Shown: in pieces, positions 1 through 8,415 of the stretch
Layout of the letters: the number at the start of each line of letters is the position of its first letter
Position numbering within the stretch: position 1 is the first letter of the stretch
Source of the DNA: Planctomycetota bacterium
GTDB lineage: Bacteria; Planctomycetota; Planctomycetia; Planctomycetales; Planctomycetaceae
NCBI GenBank assembly: GCA_027623235.1
Contig: JAQBVJ010000038.1
Location: forward strand, 1 to 56,050
Direction of reading: 5' to 3'
DNA: 56,050 nucleotides
Made by a program: the position numbers and the translations under genes
Notes under the pieces: generated by a model
Seen by the model: the letters and a program-made list of their open reading frames with translations, nothing else
Told to the model about the DNA's origin: nothing
The model's database searches: none

Positions 1-18
1 AGTCCCGGTTGCGCCCCT

Positions 19-81
19 GTGGCACGGCCTTCCAGACCGTGCGCCCTGCAGAATTCTGCATGGGCAGCCTGCCCATGCCAC
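19..81. repeat. Compound palindromic intergenic repeat
   Basis: Outer arms GTGGCA and TGCCAC enclose three smaller palindromes: CACGG/CCGTG around 23-41, TGCAGAATTCTGCA at 47-60 and GCATGGGCAGCCTGCCCATGC at 58-78. It lies downstream of the YTV gene and outside any convincing gene. It resembles the short interspersed palindromes common in planctomycete intergenic DNA, but no second copy occurs in this window. Confidence 0.5.
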
Positions 82-132
82 TTTTCAACCGGCATTCGGC
101 AGCTGGAGCAGACAAATAAGGAACGCGTGAAT

Positions 133-161
133 AGAAAAGGGCCGGTCAAATTGACCGGCCC
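133..161 (-). terminator. Rho-independent terminator of the YTV gene
   Basis: On the minus strand a stem of GGGCCGGTCAA pairs with TTGACCGGCCC with almost no loop and runs into a TTTTCT tract. It starts 49 bases past the stop codon of the Cys-rich gene, as expected for an intrinsic terminator of that transcript. Confidence 0.8.
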
Positions 162-209
162 TCTCGTCAAACAAGTAGTCGTTCAGGACTCAAAAGAGCC
201 CTCGTCGGT

Positions 210-1580
210 TCAGTGTCCGCAGCCCGTGCAGGACGGCACGCTGCAGGTTGGACAACAGGTCGGCGGCGGGCAGCAGGTTGTGACCGGCACCTGGCGGCAG
301 ACGACTCGCGGCACACAGATCGTCTGTGTGTAGGGAACCTGTTTGGGAATCTGTCGCTGGCGGGACACGTACTTCGTATCGCAGACCTGACGGCAGACCG
401 TGTAAGGCACCTTGCGGGTTTTTGTTTCCGGAACCATCGTGCAGGTGGTGAACGGGACTTTGGTCACGATGGTCTGAGGTTCGTAGGAGCAGACCGTGTA
501 AGGAACGCGTCGAGTCCGGGTCTCACAGCGGAAATTGCAGACCGTATAAGGAACGCGGCGAGTCCGTGTTTCCTGTCGCATCGAGCAGACGGTGTAAGGC
601 ACTTTCTTCGTGCGGCACTCTTTCACCGTGCAGCAGGTCGTGTAAGGAACCCGGCGTGTTCGCTGGACCGGGCACATCTTGCAGACCTGATAAGGCACCT
701 GGCACTTTTTCACTTCACGCACCATGCTGGTACACATGACGGTTTGCTTCGTGGTTTTGGGAACCCAGACCTGTCGGCAATTTGTCGAGGCCGGAGCGTA
801 CATCCGCTCGGTACGGGTGCAGCCTGGTCGGTAAACCGACTGGCATTTGTTGCAGTCCCAGTCCCAGCGGCCCGGCGACTGAACACAACTGCTGCATGTG
901 GGAGCCGGACACTGCTCGACAATGGTTTTCCACTCACCACCGCAAACATCAACCTGCTTGCACGAGACCACCGGCCGACACTGCGTGTAACAGACTTCGC
1001 GGTAACGCGTTTCGGTCGTCGGCTGGTAAGCCGTGTAACACTCATCCCGGTAGCACGTTTTGTAAACCGGCTTGCAGACCTCGTAGTTGACGGTCTTGTA
1101 GCAGGTTTTGTACTCCGGCTTGCAGACGTTGTAGCACTCGTTGCGGTAACACGTCTGAGTGAACGGGACCTTCACCGAGTATTGCTCACACCGAAAGGCC
1201 GTTTTCTGAACCGGCTTGCAAACGGTGTTGCAGACCGTTCGGTAGCACGTTTTGTATTCCGGCCGACAGACCTGAAAGCACTCATCACGGAACTTCGTTT
1301 CGTAGATGTTGCGAGTGCACTGGACCGGTTCCTGCTCGCAGACCGTGTCCCAGACCGTCTTGTATTTGGTCACGGTGCACTTGTCGTACACGATGTCCTG
1401 GACGGTGCGGTAGCACGTATTGCACGAGGCCTGTGCCTCGCAGAAATCTCCGCACGGTGCGCACGCGGACGTCGGCACACAATTAAAGCTGTCGGCACCG
1501 CAGTAGCCCGCCTCGCTGGTACTTTCGAGGCCAGCCATCAACAGACCTGCCAGGACAAACATTCTCATTGTCAGTTTCAT
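210..1580 (-). CDS. Secreted Cys-rich YTV-repeat protein
   Basis: A 456-residue protein with a signal peptide (MKLTMRMFVLAGLLMAGL, then cleavage near SEA-GYC). The rest is built of repeats: the N-terminal half has CYRTV/CKPVYKTCYR-type units, the C-terminal half repeats VPYTVC with flanking TRRVPYT about every 20-25 residues, and the tail is very Cys-rich (TCCPPPTCCPTC). This matches the planctomycete-specific YTV repeat family (Pfam YTV), described from Rhodopirellula and linked to the proteinaceous, disulfide-rich cell surface. A structural role in the envelope is inferred. The start at 1580 follows GAGGAGT at good spacing and opens directly into the signal peptide; the upstream extension of the frame is not needed. 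It is transcribed alone and ends at a strong terminator. Confidence 0.85.
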   Translation of the reverse strand: MKLTMRMFVLAGLLMAGLESTSEAGYCGADSFNCVPTSACAPCGDFCEAQASCNTCYRTVQDIVYDKCTVTKYKTVWDTVCEQEPVQCTRNIYETKFRDECFQVCRPEYKTCYRTVCNTVCKPVQKTAFRCEQYSVKVPFTQTCYRNECYNVCKPEYKTCYKTVNYEVCKPVYKTCYRDECYTAYQPTTETRYREVCYTQCRPVVSCKQVDVCGGEWKTIVEQCPAPTCSSCVQSPGRWDWDCNKCQSVYRPGCTRTERMYAPASTNCRQVWVPKTTKQTVMCTSMVREVKKCQVPYQVCKMCPVQRTRRVPYTTCCTVKECRTKKVPYTVCSMRQETRTRRVPYTVCNFRCETRTRRVPYTVCSYEPQTIVTKVPFTTCTMVPETKTRKVPYTVCRQVCDTKYVSRQRQIPKQVPYTQTICVPRVVCRQVPVTTCCPPPTCCPTCSVPSCTGCGH

Positions 1581-1991
1581 CTGAGCACTCCTCGCATCTG
1601 CTGAATTTATGAGCCTGTTCTGAGCACACAGCCGTTGGCTCACGTGCTGAGGGTCGATCGCCTTCTGCTCCTGGCACTGATCTGACAATCGGGAGACTGT
1701 CAAGCAAGCGTCAGGCAAACGGGAGAAACTTTCCTCTCCCTTAGTTTCGTCCTGAGAGTTTTCCTGCTTGAAGCAACCTGCAGACTCAAGCCAGTCTGCG
1801 CGAACGGGAAGGCAGCCCGGCCTACTCGACTGACAAAACCAATACAGGCTGCCCTGTCTGCCAGTGTGAAGCTGCGTTGAGTTTGCCGGTCAGCGAAACC
1901 TTGCGGGCTCGGCGAGGCGATCGACGGCTGCTATCTTGCCGCGAGTACCCAACAACTGCCAACCGGACTCACATCAGACGAGGACTCACCG
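1581..1991. other. Divergent intergenic region
   Basis: This 411-base gap separates the divergent YTV and isomerase genes and should hold both promoters. It has no convincing reading frame. A loose inverted repeat (GGCAGCC near 1810, GGCTGCC near 1847) is the only structure I see. Confidence 0.4.
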
Positions 1992-2816
1992 ATGAAATTC
2001 GCAATCTGCCAGGAGCTCTACGAAAACTGGGACTGGAAGAAACAGTGCGAGTTCTCGGCCAGCCTGGGCTACACAGGCCTGGAACTGGCTCCGTTCACAC
2101 TCGCCGGGCGAATCGGCGAGGTCTCGCAGGAAACCCGTTCCGGGTACAGAAAAATCGCCGAAGATCACGGGATGCAGATCATGGGTCTGCACTGGCTCCT
2201 TGCAAAAACAGAGGGGCTGCACCTCACAACGTCAGACCCAGCCGTTCGGAAGGCGACGAGCGATTACCTCATCGAGCTCGGAAACGCCTGCGCGGACTTT
2301 GGCGGAACGCTGATGGTGTTCGGCTCGCCGTTTCAGCGGAATCTCGAAGACGGCATGACGACGGAACAGGCGATGGCAAACGCCGCCGAGGTTTTCAAAG
2401 CCGCCCTGCCCGCCTTCGCCGACCGCGGCGTCGAGATCTGCATGGAGCCTCTCACCCCGAAAGAAACCAACTTTATCAACACCTGCGCCCAGGCAACCGA
2501 ACTGATCGAGATGGTTGGCGAGCCCAACTTCACGCTGCACCAGGACGTGAAGGCGATGCTCGGTGCGGAAGAGAAATCGATCCCCGAATTGATCGCAAAA
2601 TACGACGGCAAGGTCGGCCACTTCCACGTCAACGACACCAACCTGCTCGGCCCCGGCATGGGCGAGACCGACTACAAGCCCATCCTCAAAGCCTTGAGCG
2701 AATCCAGCTACGACGGCTGGGTCTCGGTCGAGGTCTTCGACTACAAACCCGGCGCCGAAAACATCGCCCGGCAGAGCATCGAGTATCTGAAATCGACGCT
2801 GGCAGAGGTTTGCTGA
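1992..2816 (+). CDS. Sugar isomerase/epimerase, hydroxypyruvate isomerase-like TIM barrel
   Basis: A 274-residue protein of the xylose-isomerase-like TIM-barrel (AP endonuclease 2) superfamily. It opens MKFAICQELYENWDWKKQCEFSA without a signal peptide and contains typical metal-site segments: CMEPLTPKETNF (Glu ligand), LHQDVKAM (Asp/His region), GHFHVNDTN and WVSVEVFDY near the C-terminus. The family isomerises or epimerises small sugars or hydroxypyruvate using divalent metal; the actual substrate cannot be read from sequence. The start at 1992 follows an AGACGAGGACTCACC leader. A transhydrogenase-like gene follows 176 bases downstream, past a long hairpin. A role in small-molecule carbon metabolism is inferred. 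Confidence 0.8.
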   Translation: MKFAICQELYENWDWKKQCEFSASLGYTGLELAPFTLAGRIGEVSQETRSGYRKIAEDHGMQIMGLHWLLAKTEGLHLTTSDPAVRKATSDYLIELGNACADFGGTLMVFGSPFQRNLEDGMTTEQAMANAAEVFKAALPAFADRGVEICMEPLTPKETNFINTCAQATELIEMVGEPNFTLHQDVKAMLGAEEKSIPELIAKYDGKVGHFHVNDTNLLGPGMGETDYKPILKALSESSYDGWVSVEVFDYKPGAENIARQSIEYLKSTLAEVC

Positions 2817-2840
2817 TCACGCAAAAACACGCGCAAAGCC

Positions 2841-2917
2841 CCCTCTCCCCCGAATTGTTCGCGCATTCGACGACCCACTTCAAGAAGGTTCCGTCGCGAA
2901 CAATTCGGGGGAGAGGG
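2841..2917. repeat. Perfect 23-nt inverted repeat
   Basis: The arm at 2841-2863 (CCCTCTCCCCCGAATTGTTC plus GCG) is the exact reverse complement of 2895-2917, around a 31-base spacer. It sits between the isomerase and the alcohol dehydrogenase genes. No U-tract follows, so it is more likely an interspersed palindrome or processing element than a simple terminator. Confidence 0.8.
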
Positions 2918-2992
2918 AGCCAGCGATCGTTGTCTGCGAGAGACACTCGCTGCTTCAAAGATTGACCAATCAACGGACCACCGAGACGAATC

Positions 2993-4270
2993 ATGACCAC
3001 CGACACCGCGTTTCAGATGTCCGCTTCGAATATCCGTTTCGGTCCAGGGTGCACGGCTGAAGTCGGGCTCGATCTGAAGGCGATGCAGGTCTCGCGGACG
3101 CTCGTCGTGATCGACCCGAAACTGCGGAGCCTGCCCACCGGCGAAATCGTGATTAAGTCTCTCAAATCCGCCGGCATCAACTTCGACGTCTTTGACGAGG
3201 TCTCTGTCGAGCCCACGGACAAAAGTTTCCAGCGCGCGGCCGAGTGCGCGACCGAAGGCGGCTTCGATTCGTTCGTGGCCGTCGGCGGCGGCAGCACGAT
3301 CGACACGTGCAAAGCGGCCAATCTGTTTGCGACCTATCCGGCTGATTTTTACACCTACGTCAACGCGCCGATCGGTCGTGGCGAGCCCGTGCCGGGGCCT
3401 CTCAAGCCGCTCATCGCGATTCCCACCACTGCCGGGACCGGCAGTGAAACGACTGGCGTGGCGATCTTCGACGAGCTCGAACGGAAAGCGAAAACCGGGA
3501 TTGCTCACCGGTATCTGAAACCGACGCTCGGCATTGTCGACGCGGAAAATACCCGCACGATGCCCGCGGCCGTTGCCGCGTCGACGGGGCTCGACGTGCT
3601 CAGTCACGCGCTGGAGTCGTTTACGGCGATCCCTTTTAACACTCGCCCGAAACCGGAATCGCCGCTGCACCGACCGGCCTATCAGGGAGCCAACCCGATC
3701 AGCGACATGTGGGCACTGCACGCGCTGAAGCTGATGTCCGAAAACCTGCCGCGAGCCGTCGCCGACACCAGCGACGAAGAAGCCCGCGCCAACATGATGC
3801 TCGCCGCCGCGATCGCCGGGATCGGCTTCGGAAACGCGGGAGTCCATCTTCCACACGGTATGTCGTATCCGGTGGCCGGGATGGTTCGCAACTTCACACC
3901 CGCCGGTTTCGACGTCGACCACCCGATGGTGCCTCACGGCATGTCCGTCATCCTGCACACGCCGGCCGTGGCAAGGTTTACGGCACCGTCCTCGCCGGAA
4001 CGTCACCTGCGCGCGGCCGAGGCCCTCGGTGTCGATATTCGCGGCGCGGCACCAGAAGACGCGGGAGAAGTGCTCGCCGCGCGAGTCGTGCAGTTGATGC
4101 AGATCCTTCAGATGCCGAACGGCCTGGCCGAGGTTGGATACACCGAGGCGGACATCCCGGCCCTCGTCGAGGGCACGCTGCCTCAACACCGAGTCACGAA
4201 GCTCTCACCGATTCCCGCCGGCGAAGTAGAACTGACGGCGCTGTTCCGGGACTCGATGAAGACCTGGTGA
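2993..4270 (+). CDS. Iron-containing alcohol dehydrogenase, hydroxyacid-oxoacid transhydrogenase-like
   Basis: A 425-residue group III (Fe-dependent) alcohol dehydrogenase. It closely resembles the ADHFE1/HOT branch, which transfers hydride between 4-hydroxybutyrate and 2-oxoglutarate through bound NAD. Visible motifs are the dinucleotide-binding GGGSTIDTCKAAN, the PTTAGTGSETTGVAIFD strand-helix, GLDVLSHALESF with a metal-binding region, and GNAGVHLPHGMSYPV with the conserved histidines. Length is typical for the bacterial members. The annotation rests on family resemblance over the whole length; a plain alcohol dehydrogenase activity cannot be excluded. It is followed convergently by the DJ-1/PfpI gene with a 41-base gap. 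Confidence 0.85.
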   Translation: MTTDTAFQMSASNIRFGPGCTAEVGLDLKAMQVSRTLVVIDPKLRSLPTGEIVIKSLKSAGINFDVFDEVSVEPTDKSFQRAAECATEGGFDSFVAVGGGSTIDTCKAANLFATYPADFYTYVNAPIGRGEPVPGPLKPLIAIPTTAGTGSETTGVAIFDELERKAKTGIAHRYLKPTLGIVDAENTRTMPAAVAASTGLDVLSHALESFTAIPFNTRPKPESPLHRPAYQGANPISDMWALHALKLMSENLPRAVADTSDEEARANMMLAAAIAGIGFGNAGVHLPHGMSYPVAGMVRNFTPAGFDVDHPMVPHGMSVILHTPAVARFTAPSSPERHLRAAEALGVDIRGAAPEDAGEVLAARVVQLMQILQMPNGLAEVGYTEADIPALVEGTLPQHRVTKLSPIPAGEVELTALFRDSMKTW

Positions 4271-4311
4271 GCGAGGTTCAGGCGGAGCGACGAACGAAGC
4301 CGGCACCACGA

Positions 4312-4878
4312 TCATGACTTTGCGTCGCGGGCGGCTTCGAGAAGTTTGATCCACGGTCCAACGTAGTGGCCGTTGTCATGAAACGTGCGGCCGCTGATCA
4401 GGTTGCCGTCGATCACGCAGGCCTCATTCACAAAGGTGCCGCCGCAGACTTCCAGGTCGAACTGGCATTTCGGGACGGTCGCCATTTTTCGGCCGCGGAC
4501 GCAGTCGGCGTAGGCGGGGATCTCGACTCCGTGACAGACGCTGGCGACGGGCTTGTTCGCCTCGAAAAAATGTTTTGTGGCTCGCACCAGATCTTTGTCG
4601 TACCGGATGTACTCGGGAGCCCGGCCTCCGGAGAACAGGATGCCCGCATAATCTTCCGGGACGATGTCGGCAAACGCGATGTCCGCGTCGAGCGTGTAGC
4701 CTTCCCACTCCTTTGTGATCGTCCAGCCCGGTTTCACCTCGTGCAGCACCATCTGATATTTGCGTTTTTCCGGAGCCGCCACGACAGGCTGAAAGCCGGC
4801 TTCGATCAGCCGGTAGTACGGGTACATCGTGTCGAGCGTTTCCGTCGCGTCGCCGATGATGATGAGAACTTTTTCCAT
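4312..4878 (-). CDS. DJ-1/PfpI family protein
   Basis: A 188-residue protein of the DJ-1/PfpI (class I glutamine-amidotransferase-like) fold. The nucleophile elbow is SVCHGVEI (Cys115-His116), and the acidic partner region FSGGRAPEYIRYD precedes it, as in PfpI-type members. These act variously as glyoxalases, deglycases or proteases; this one cannot be assigned further. The start at 4878 (MEKVLIIIGDATE) follows an AGGAACG ribosome site; the longer frame up to 4947 has no such signal. It is convergent with the upstream dehydrogenase gene. Confidence 0.85.
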   Translation of the reverse strand: MEKVLIIIGDATETLDTMYPYYRLIEAGFQPVVAAPEKRKYQMVLHEVKPGWTITKEWEGYTLDADIAFADIVPEDYAGILFSGGRAPEYIRYDKDLVRATKHFFEANKPVASVCHGVEIPAYADCVRGRKMATVPKCQFDLEVCGGTFVNEACVIDGNLISGRTFHDNGHYVGPWIKLLEAARDAKS

Positions 4879-5058
4879 GAGTCGTTCCTCGAAGTTGCTT
4901 CGGAGCTGTAAAGTGCGAGCGATCGTCGCGACAGCAGGATACCGCACTGCGCGTCCCGGTTCATTCGATCTGTCGGCGGGAATCTCCGATGACTGAAACT
5001 TGAACGGCTGCCATGATGTAGCCTTTGTGGGCTGAAAACTGATCCATGGAATTTCACT

Positions 5059-5376
5059 ATGCGGGATGAGGCAACTCTAACTGACTCAAGCGAACTCGAA
5101 TCGGCACGCCCTGCCGTCGAGTCGGAAGCCGCTGCCAGGACTGAGCCCGCGCCGTCGCGGCGGCAGAAATTCCTGGCGTTCGCATTTGCCGCGTCCGGTT
5201 TCCTGTTCGTCTATGTGCTTTCCGCAGGACCGATGGTGGCAATCCATAACGCGGCGAAATTTCGCCCGTTCCAACGAGCTCTGGAGATCGTCTATGCTCC
5301 GATCGTGTTGCTCGTCAAAAGCGGGATCCAGCCGTTCGCCGGCTTGTTGAAAGCTTATATTGAAATTTTTCGTTGA
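5059..5376 (+). CDS. Small membrane protein, function unknown
   Basis: A 105-residue protein. The first 35 residues are polar and acidic/Ala-rich. A hydrophobic helix follows (FLAFAFAASGFLFVYVLSAG) and then a second amphipathic or membrane segment (ALEIVYAPIVLLVKSG). I do not recognise a named family. It ends 18 bases before the PQQ-propeller gene, so the two are probably co-transcribed and may work together at the membrane. Overlapping minus-strand frames look like shadows. Confidence 0.6.
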   Translation: MRDEATLTDSSELESARPAVESEAAARTEPAPSRRQKFLAFAFAASGFLFVYVLSAGPMVAIHNAAKFRPFQRALEIVYAPIVLLVKSGIQPFAGLLKAYIEIFR

Positions 5377-5394
5377 ACCTTTTGCTGAATCGCC

Positions 5395-7047
5395 ATGCCA
5401 GATCCGGAATCCAGAACCCCGCCCGTTCCCGCTGACGTCGCTCAGGAAATGCTCGATCGAGTTGCCTCGTCCGGCGACACGCATTTCCGCTGGGGATGGG
5501 GCCTGGGAATTCTCGCCGTCGGTGCGATCGCCGAGGCCGCTGTCTGGATGAAATTCGCTCCGGACGCCACCTACCAGGTGATGTGGTCGATGCCGGTCGT
5601 TTCCGGAACAGCGTTCGCCATGCTTCTCTGGTGGGTGTTCGGTTGCGGGCTGGAATGGTCGAGCCGCTTCCTGGGACTCGGCGGACTCACCGTGGCCTGT
5701 GGAGCGTTTCTGGGGCTCTTTCGGTTTGAGGGCTTCGAGGGAGACATGTGGCCGCGGTTCCGATTCCGCTTTGAACCGACCGCCGAAGAGCGTCTGCAGG
5801 AATTCCTCGCAACGGAAGAGACCACTCCCGCCGACGCCGTTACCAACAAACCCGGAGACGCCGCGTCTACGATCGGTCTTCAGATTGCGGAAACCGACTG
5901 GCCTGGTTTCCGGGGTGCTCAGCGAAACGGGATTGCACACGTCAAAGCGGGCGAGTTCAACTGGACGAAGAAGCCCGAGGAACTCTGGCGACACCCGGTC
6001 GGCCGCGGCTGGTCATCGTTTTCCGTCGTCCAGGGCCGAGCGTTCACTCAGGAGCAACGCGACGATCTGGAATGCGTCGTCTGTTACGACGTCAGAACGG
6101 GTCAGCAGATCTGGGTTCACGAAGACGACGAGCGATTCGACGAACCGCTCGGAGGTCCCGGTCCACGAGCCACGCCGACGATCCACGATTTGCGTCTGTA
6201 CTCACTGGGAGCCACCGGTCTACTGAACTGCCTCGACGCGACCAACGGCGAGCTGCTCTGGCAGAAGAACATCCTGCGTGAAGTCGACGCGAAGAACATT
6301 GAGTGGGCGATGGCCGGTTCACCACTGGTCGTCGGAGATCACGTCATCGTCGTTCCGGGCGGCAGCAATGAGAACTCGGTCATCGCCTATGACCGAATGA
6401 GCGGCGAGAAAATCTGGTCGAGCGGCAACGACAAGGCCTCGTACGCCGCGCCGACTTTCCGCACCCTGCTCGGGACCGATCAGGTCATCGTCTTCGACGG
6501 TGAAGGAGTCAAAGGTTACTCACCCGACTCCGGCACTCAGTTCTGGAAAGTCGCCTGGACAAACGGGCCGAAAGTTAACGCGGCTGAGCCGATTCCGATT
6601 TCGGATCGGCTCCTGTTCATCGGCAGCGGATACGGTCAGGGCAGCGGTCTGGTCGAACTCTCGCACGCAGGCGACGTCTGGAAAACAAAAACGCTGTGGA
6701 CTTCGCGACGCTTCAAACTGAAGTTCAACGCGGCCGTTCAGAAGGGTGAGCACGCCTTCGGGCTCGACGAAGGCATCCTCGCGTGCCTCAACATGAGAAC
6801 CGGGGACCAGGTCTGGAAACGCGGCCGCTACGGCTACGGACAGATTCTTCTCGCCGGAGACGCAATCGTCGTTCAGGCAGAAAACGGAGATGTCGCCTTC
6901 GTCGAGGCCACGACGGAACAATTCACAGAGCTGATTCGCTTCCCCTCGCTGGAAGGCAAAACCTGGAATCATCCCGTGATCTGGAACGGACTGCTGCTGG
7001 TGCGAAACGGCGAGGAAGCCGTCTGCTACCGCCTCGCAGAACGCTGA
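5395..7047 (+). CDS. Membrane-anchored PQQ-type beta-propeller protein
   Basis: A 550-residue protein with about three transmembrane helices near residues 35-120 (WGLGILAVGAIAEAAVW; VVSGTAFAMLLWWVFGCG; GLGGLTVACGAFLGLF). A large extracytoplasmic propeller follows, built of PQQ-like repeats such as YDVRTGQQIWVHED, LDATNGELLWQKN, YDRMSGEKIWSS and LNMRTGDQVWKRG. Such propellers serve in BamB-like scaffolds and quinoprotein enzymes. I see no catalytic PQQ-site proof, so an enzyme role is not claimed. The segment WPGFRGAQRNGIA is the usual entry motif of planctomycete PQQ-repeat proteins. It follows the small membrane gene closely. Confidence 0.8.
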   Translation: MPDPESRTPPVPADVAQEMLDRVASSGDTHFRWGWGLGILAVGAIAEAAVWMKFAPDATYQVMWSMPVVSGTAFAMLLWWVFGCGLEWSSRFLGLGGLTVACGAFLGLFRFEGFEGDMWPRFRFRFEPTAEERLQEFLATEETTPADAVTNKPGDAASTIGLQIAETDWPGFRGAQRNGIAHVKAGEFNWTKKPEELWRHPVGRGWSSFSVVQGRAFTQEQRDDLECVVCYDVRTGQQIWVHEDDERFDEPLGGPGPRATPTIHDLRLYSLGATGLLNCLDATNGELLWQKNILREVDAKNIEWAMAGSPLVVGDHVIVVPGGSNENSVIAYDRMSGEKIWSSGNDKASYAAPTFRTLLGTDQVIVFDGEGVKGYSPDSGTQFWKVAWTNGPKVNAAEPIPISDRLLFIGSGYGQGSGLVELSHAGDVWKTKTLWTSRRFKLKFNAAVQKGEHAFGLDEGILACLNMRTGDQVWKRGRYGYGQILLAGDAIVVQAENGDVAFVEATTEQFTELIRFPSLEGKTWNHPVIWNGLLLVRNGEEAVCYRLAER

Positions 7048-7078
7048 GACTGCCTTTGATCATTGAGGAGAATCACGC

Positions 7079-7351
7079 ATGGCTGCCTATCAGTACAAGG
7101 TTCTGACAGGCTCGCCATCGGGAACGGTCCTGATGCCCTGGGCCTCTCAGAAGGTTCGCGATGAGGTCGGTCGCGGCAGCTTCGAAACGCGGCTCAACAA
7201 ACTGGCTGACGAGGGCTGGGAACTGGTCAGCGCGAGTACAAACAGCATTGGCGGATTTCTCTATCTGGAAACTCAGGCGACCGTGTTCCTTCGGCGTGAG
7301 AAAACGACAGGCTCTTCCGTCGCCGGCGATCCTGACGGTCAATCCTCGTAG
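7079..7351 (+). CDS. DUF4177-like small protein
   Basis: A 90-residue cytosolic protein. The core, YQYKVLTG followed by LNKLADEGWELVSAS and a final strand ATVFLRRE, matches the pattern of DUF4177 proteins (short alpha/beta domain with a conserved GWELV). Function is unknown in that family. A GAGGAGAATCACGC leader precedes the ATG at good spacing. It follows the PQQ gene by 31 bases and probably ends that transcript. Its last 13 bases overlap the 3' end of the convergent kinase gene. Confidence 0.7.
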   Translation: MAAYQYKVLTGSPSGTVLMPWASQKVRDEVGRGSFETRLNKLADEGWELVSASTNSIGGFLYLETQATVFLRREKTTGSSVAGDPDGQSS

Positions 7352-8334
7352 GAAGCGACCATTTCCCGCTCGCACTGCCGCAGCGCGGCGATCAGTTCCA
7401 GCATTGTCTGAAACCGATCGCGCGGATCCTTTTCGATCGCCTTCAGGCAGATGCGTTCGAGGAATCGCGGGAACCGCCGATCCGGATTCCGCACGCTGGG
7501 CGGCATGGGAGCGTCATTCACAATCTGGTCAAACGTCGCGCGGACGTTCGGCCCGCGAAACGGCTCGCTGAAGGTCAGCAGCTCGTAGAGGACCACCCCG
7601 ATGCTGTAGATGTCGGTCCGCTCGTCGACGTACTTGTGGCCCAGCACCTGCTCGGGCGACATGTAAAGCGGCGTGCCCGGTCGCTGTCCGGACCGGGTGA
7701 GCGTCTGCAACTGCTCCTCGCTGTCGCCCATCAAGTTGTGCGGCGTCTCGCTGGTGTCATCCGTCTGGCCCCAGACTTTGGCGACTCCCCAGTCGAGCAG
7801 CACGACCTCGCCAAAACGGCCGACCCAGATATTCTCTGGCTTGATGTCACGATGAATGACGCCGTGCGAGTGCGCATAGGCCAGGGCAAGGCCCGTTTGA
7901 ATCAGGATGTCGAGCAACCGTTCCAGCGTGAACTCCGCGATCGTGTCTTCGTCGTTTTCCTTCAATCGCTGAGTGATGTGGTACAGATCGTCCCCGGCAA
8001 TCCGCTTCATCGTGAAGTAAAGACACTTCTGATCGTCGAGCCCGATGTCGTAGACCGGCACGGTGTTGGGGTGTTGAAGCTGCGCCGTGACGCGAGCCTC
8101 ACGCAGGAACCTTCGCCGATGTTCTTTCTCCGTCGCCAGCTTCGGCAGAAGCGTCTTCATGGCAACCGGCCGGCCCATCACCGAGTCCCAGCACGACCGG
8201 AGAATGCCGTTGCCGCCACTCCCCATCAGATGGAAATCGACGTAACGCGAAAATCCATTCGAGAACTTCTCAGGCAGATCGTGATCGGTTCCCGACAGGA
8301 TGATCTTTGGATACGGGTCCGCTTTGCGGTTCAC
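7339..8334 (-). CDS. Serine/threonine protein kinase (Hanks type)
   Basis: A 331-residue soluble kinase without transmembrane or sensor domain. Motifs in order: a glycine loop (GSGGNGILRSCWD), Lys in VAMKTLLPKL, the catalytic loop HRDIKPENIW, a DWG triad in place of the usual DFG (VLLDWGVAKVW), GTPLYMSPEQ and DIYSIGVVLYEL. All residues needed for phosphotransfer are present. I prefer a GTG start at 8334 because GGAGGA lies six bases before it; an ATG ten codons upstream lacks such a site. It lies 81 bases downstream of the ABC-type membrane gene on the same strand, so it could share that transcript, but a functional link is unproven. Confidence 0.88.
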   Translation of the reverse strand: MNRKADPYPKIILSGTDHDLPEKFSNGFSRYVDFHLMGSGGNGILRSCWDSVMGRPVAMKTLLPKLATEKEHRRRFLREARVTAQLQHPNTVPVYDIGLDDQKCLYFTMKRIAGDDLYHITQRLKENDEDTIAEFTLERLLDILIQTGLALAYAHSHGVIHRDIKPENIWVGRFGEVVLLDWGVAKVWGQTDDTSETPHNLMGDSEEQLQTLTRSGQRPGTPLYMSPEQVLGHKYVDERTDIYSIGVVLYELLTFSEPFRGPNVRATFDQIVNDAPMPPSVRNPDRRFPRFLERICLKAIEKDPRDRFQTMLELIAALRQCEREMVASYED

Positions 8335-8415
8335 GATGCTTCCTCCACGGCGAGCTGTCTGCACACCGCTGAAGAATAGTCGGTGACGCTGAATTTGTGA
8401 CCAGACGAATTCGAA

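Noticed and set aside
213..1604. 463-codon plus-strand open frame opposite the YTV gene
   Set aside because: It is an antisense shadow of a repetitive Cys-rich gene that has a signal peptide, ribosome site and terminator; the product has no family resemblance.
2741..4189. 482-codon minus-strand frame opposite the Fe-alcohol dehydrogenase
   Set aside because: The plus strand carries a clear full-length family member; the minus frame is Arg/Gly-rich shadow sequence.
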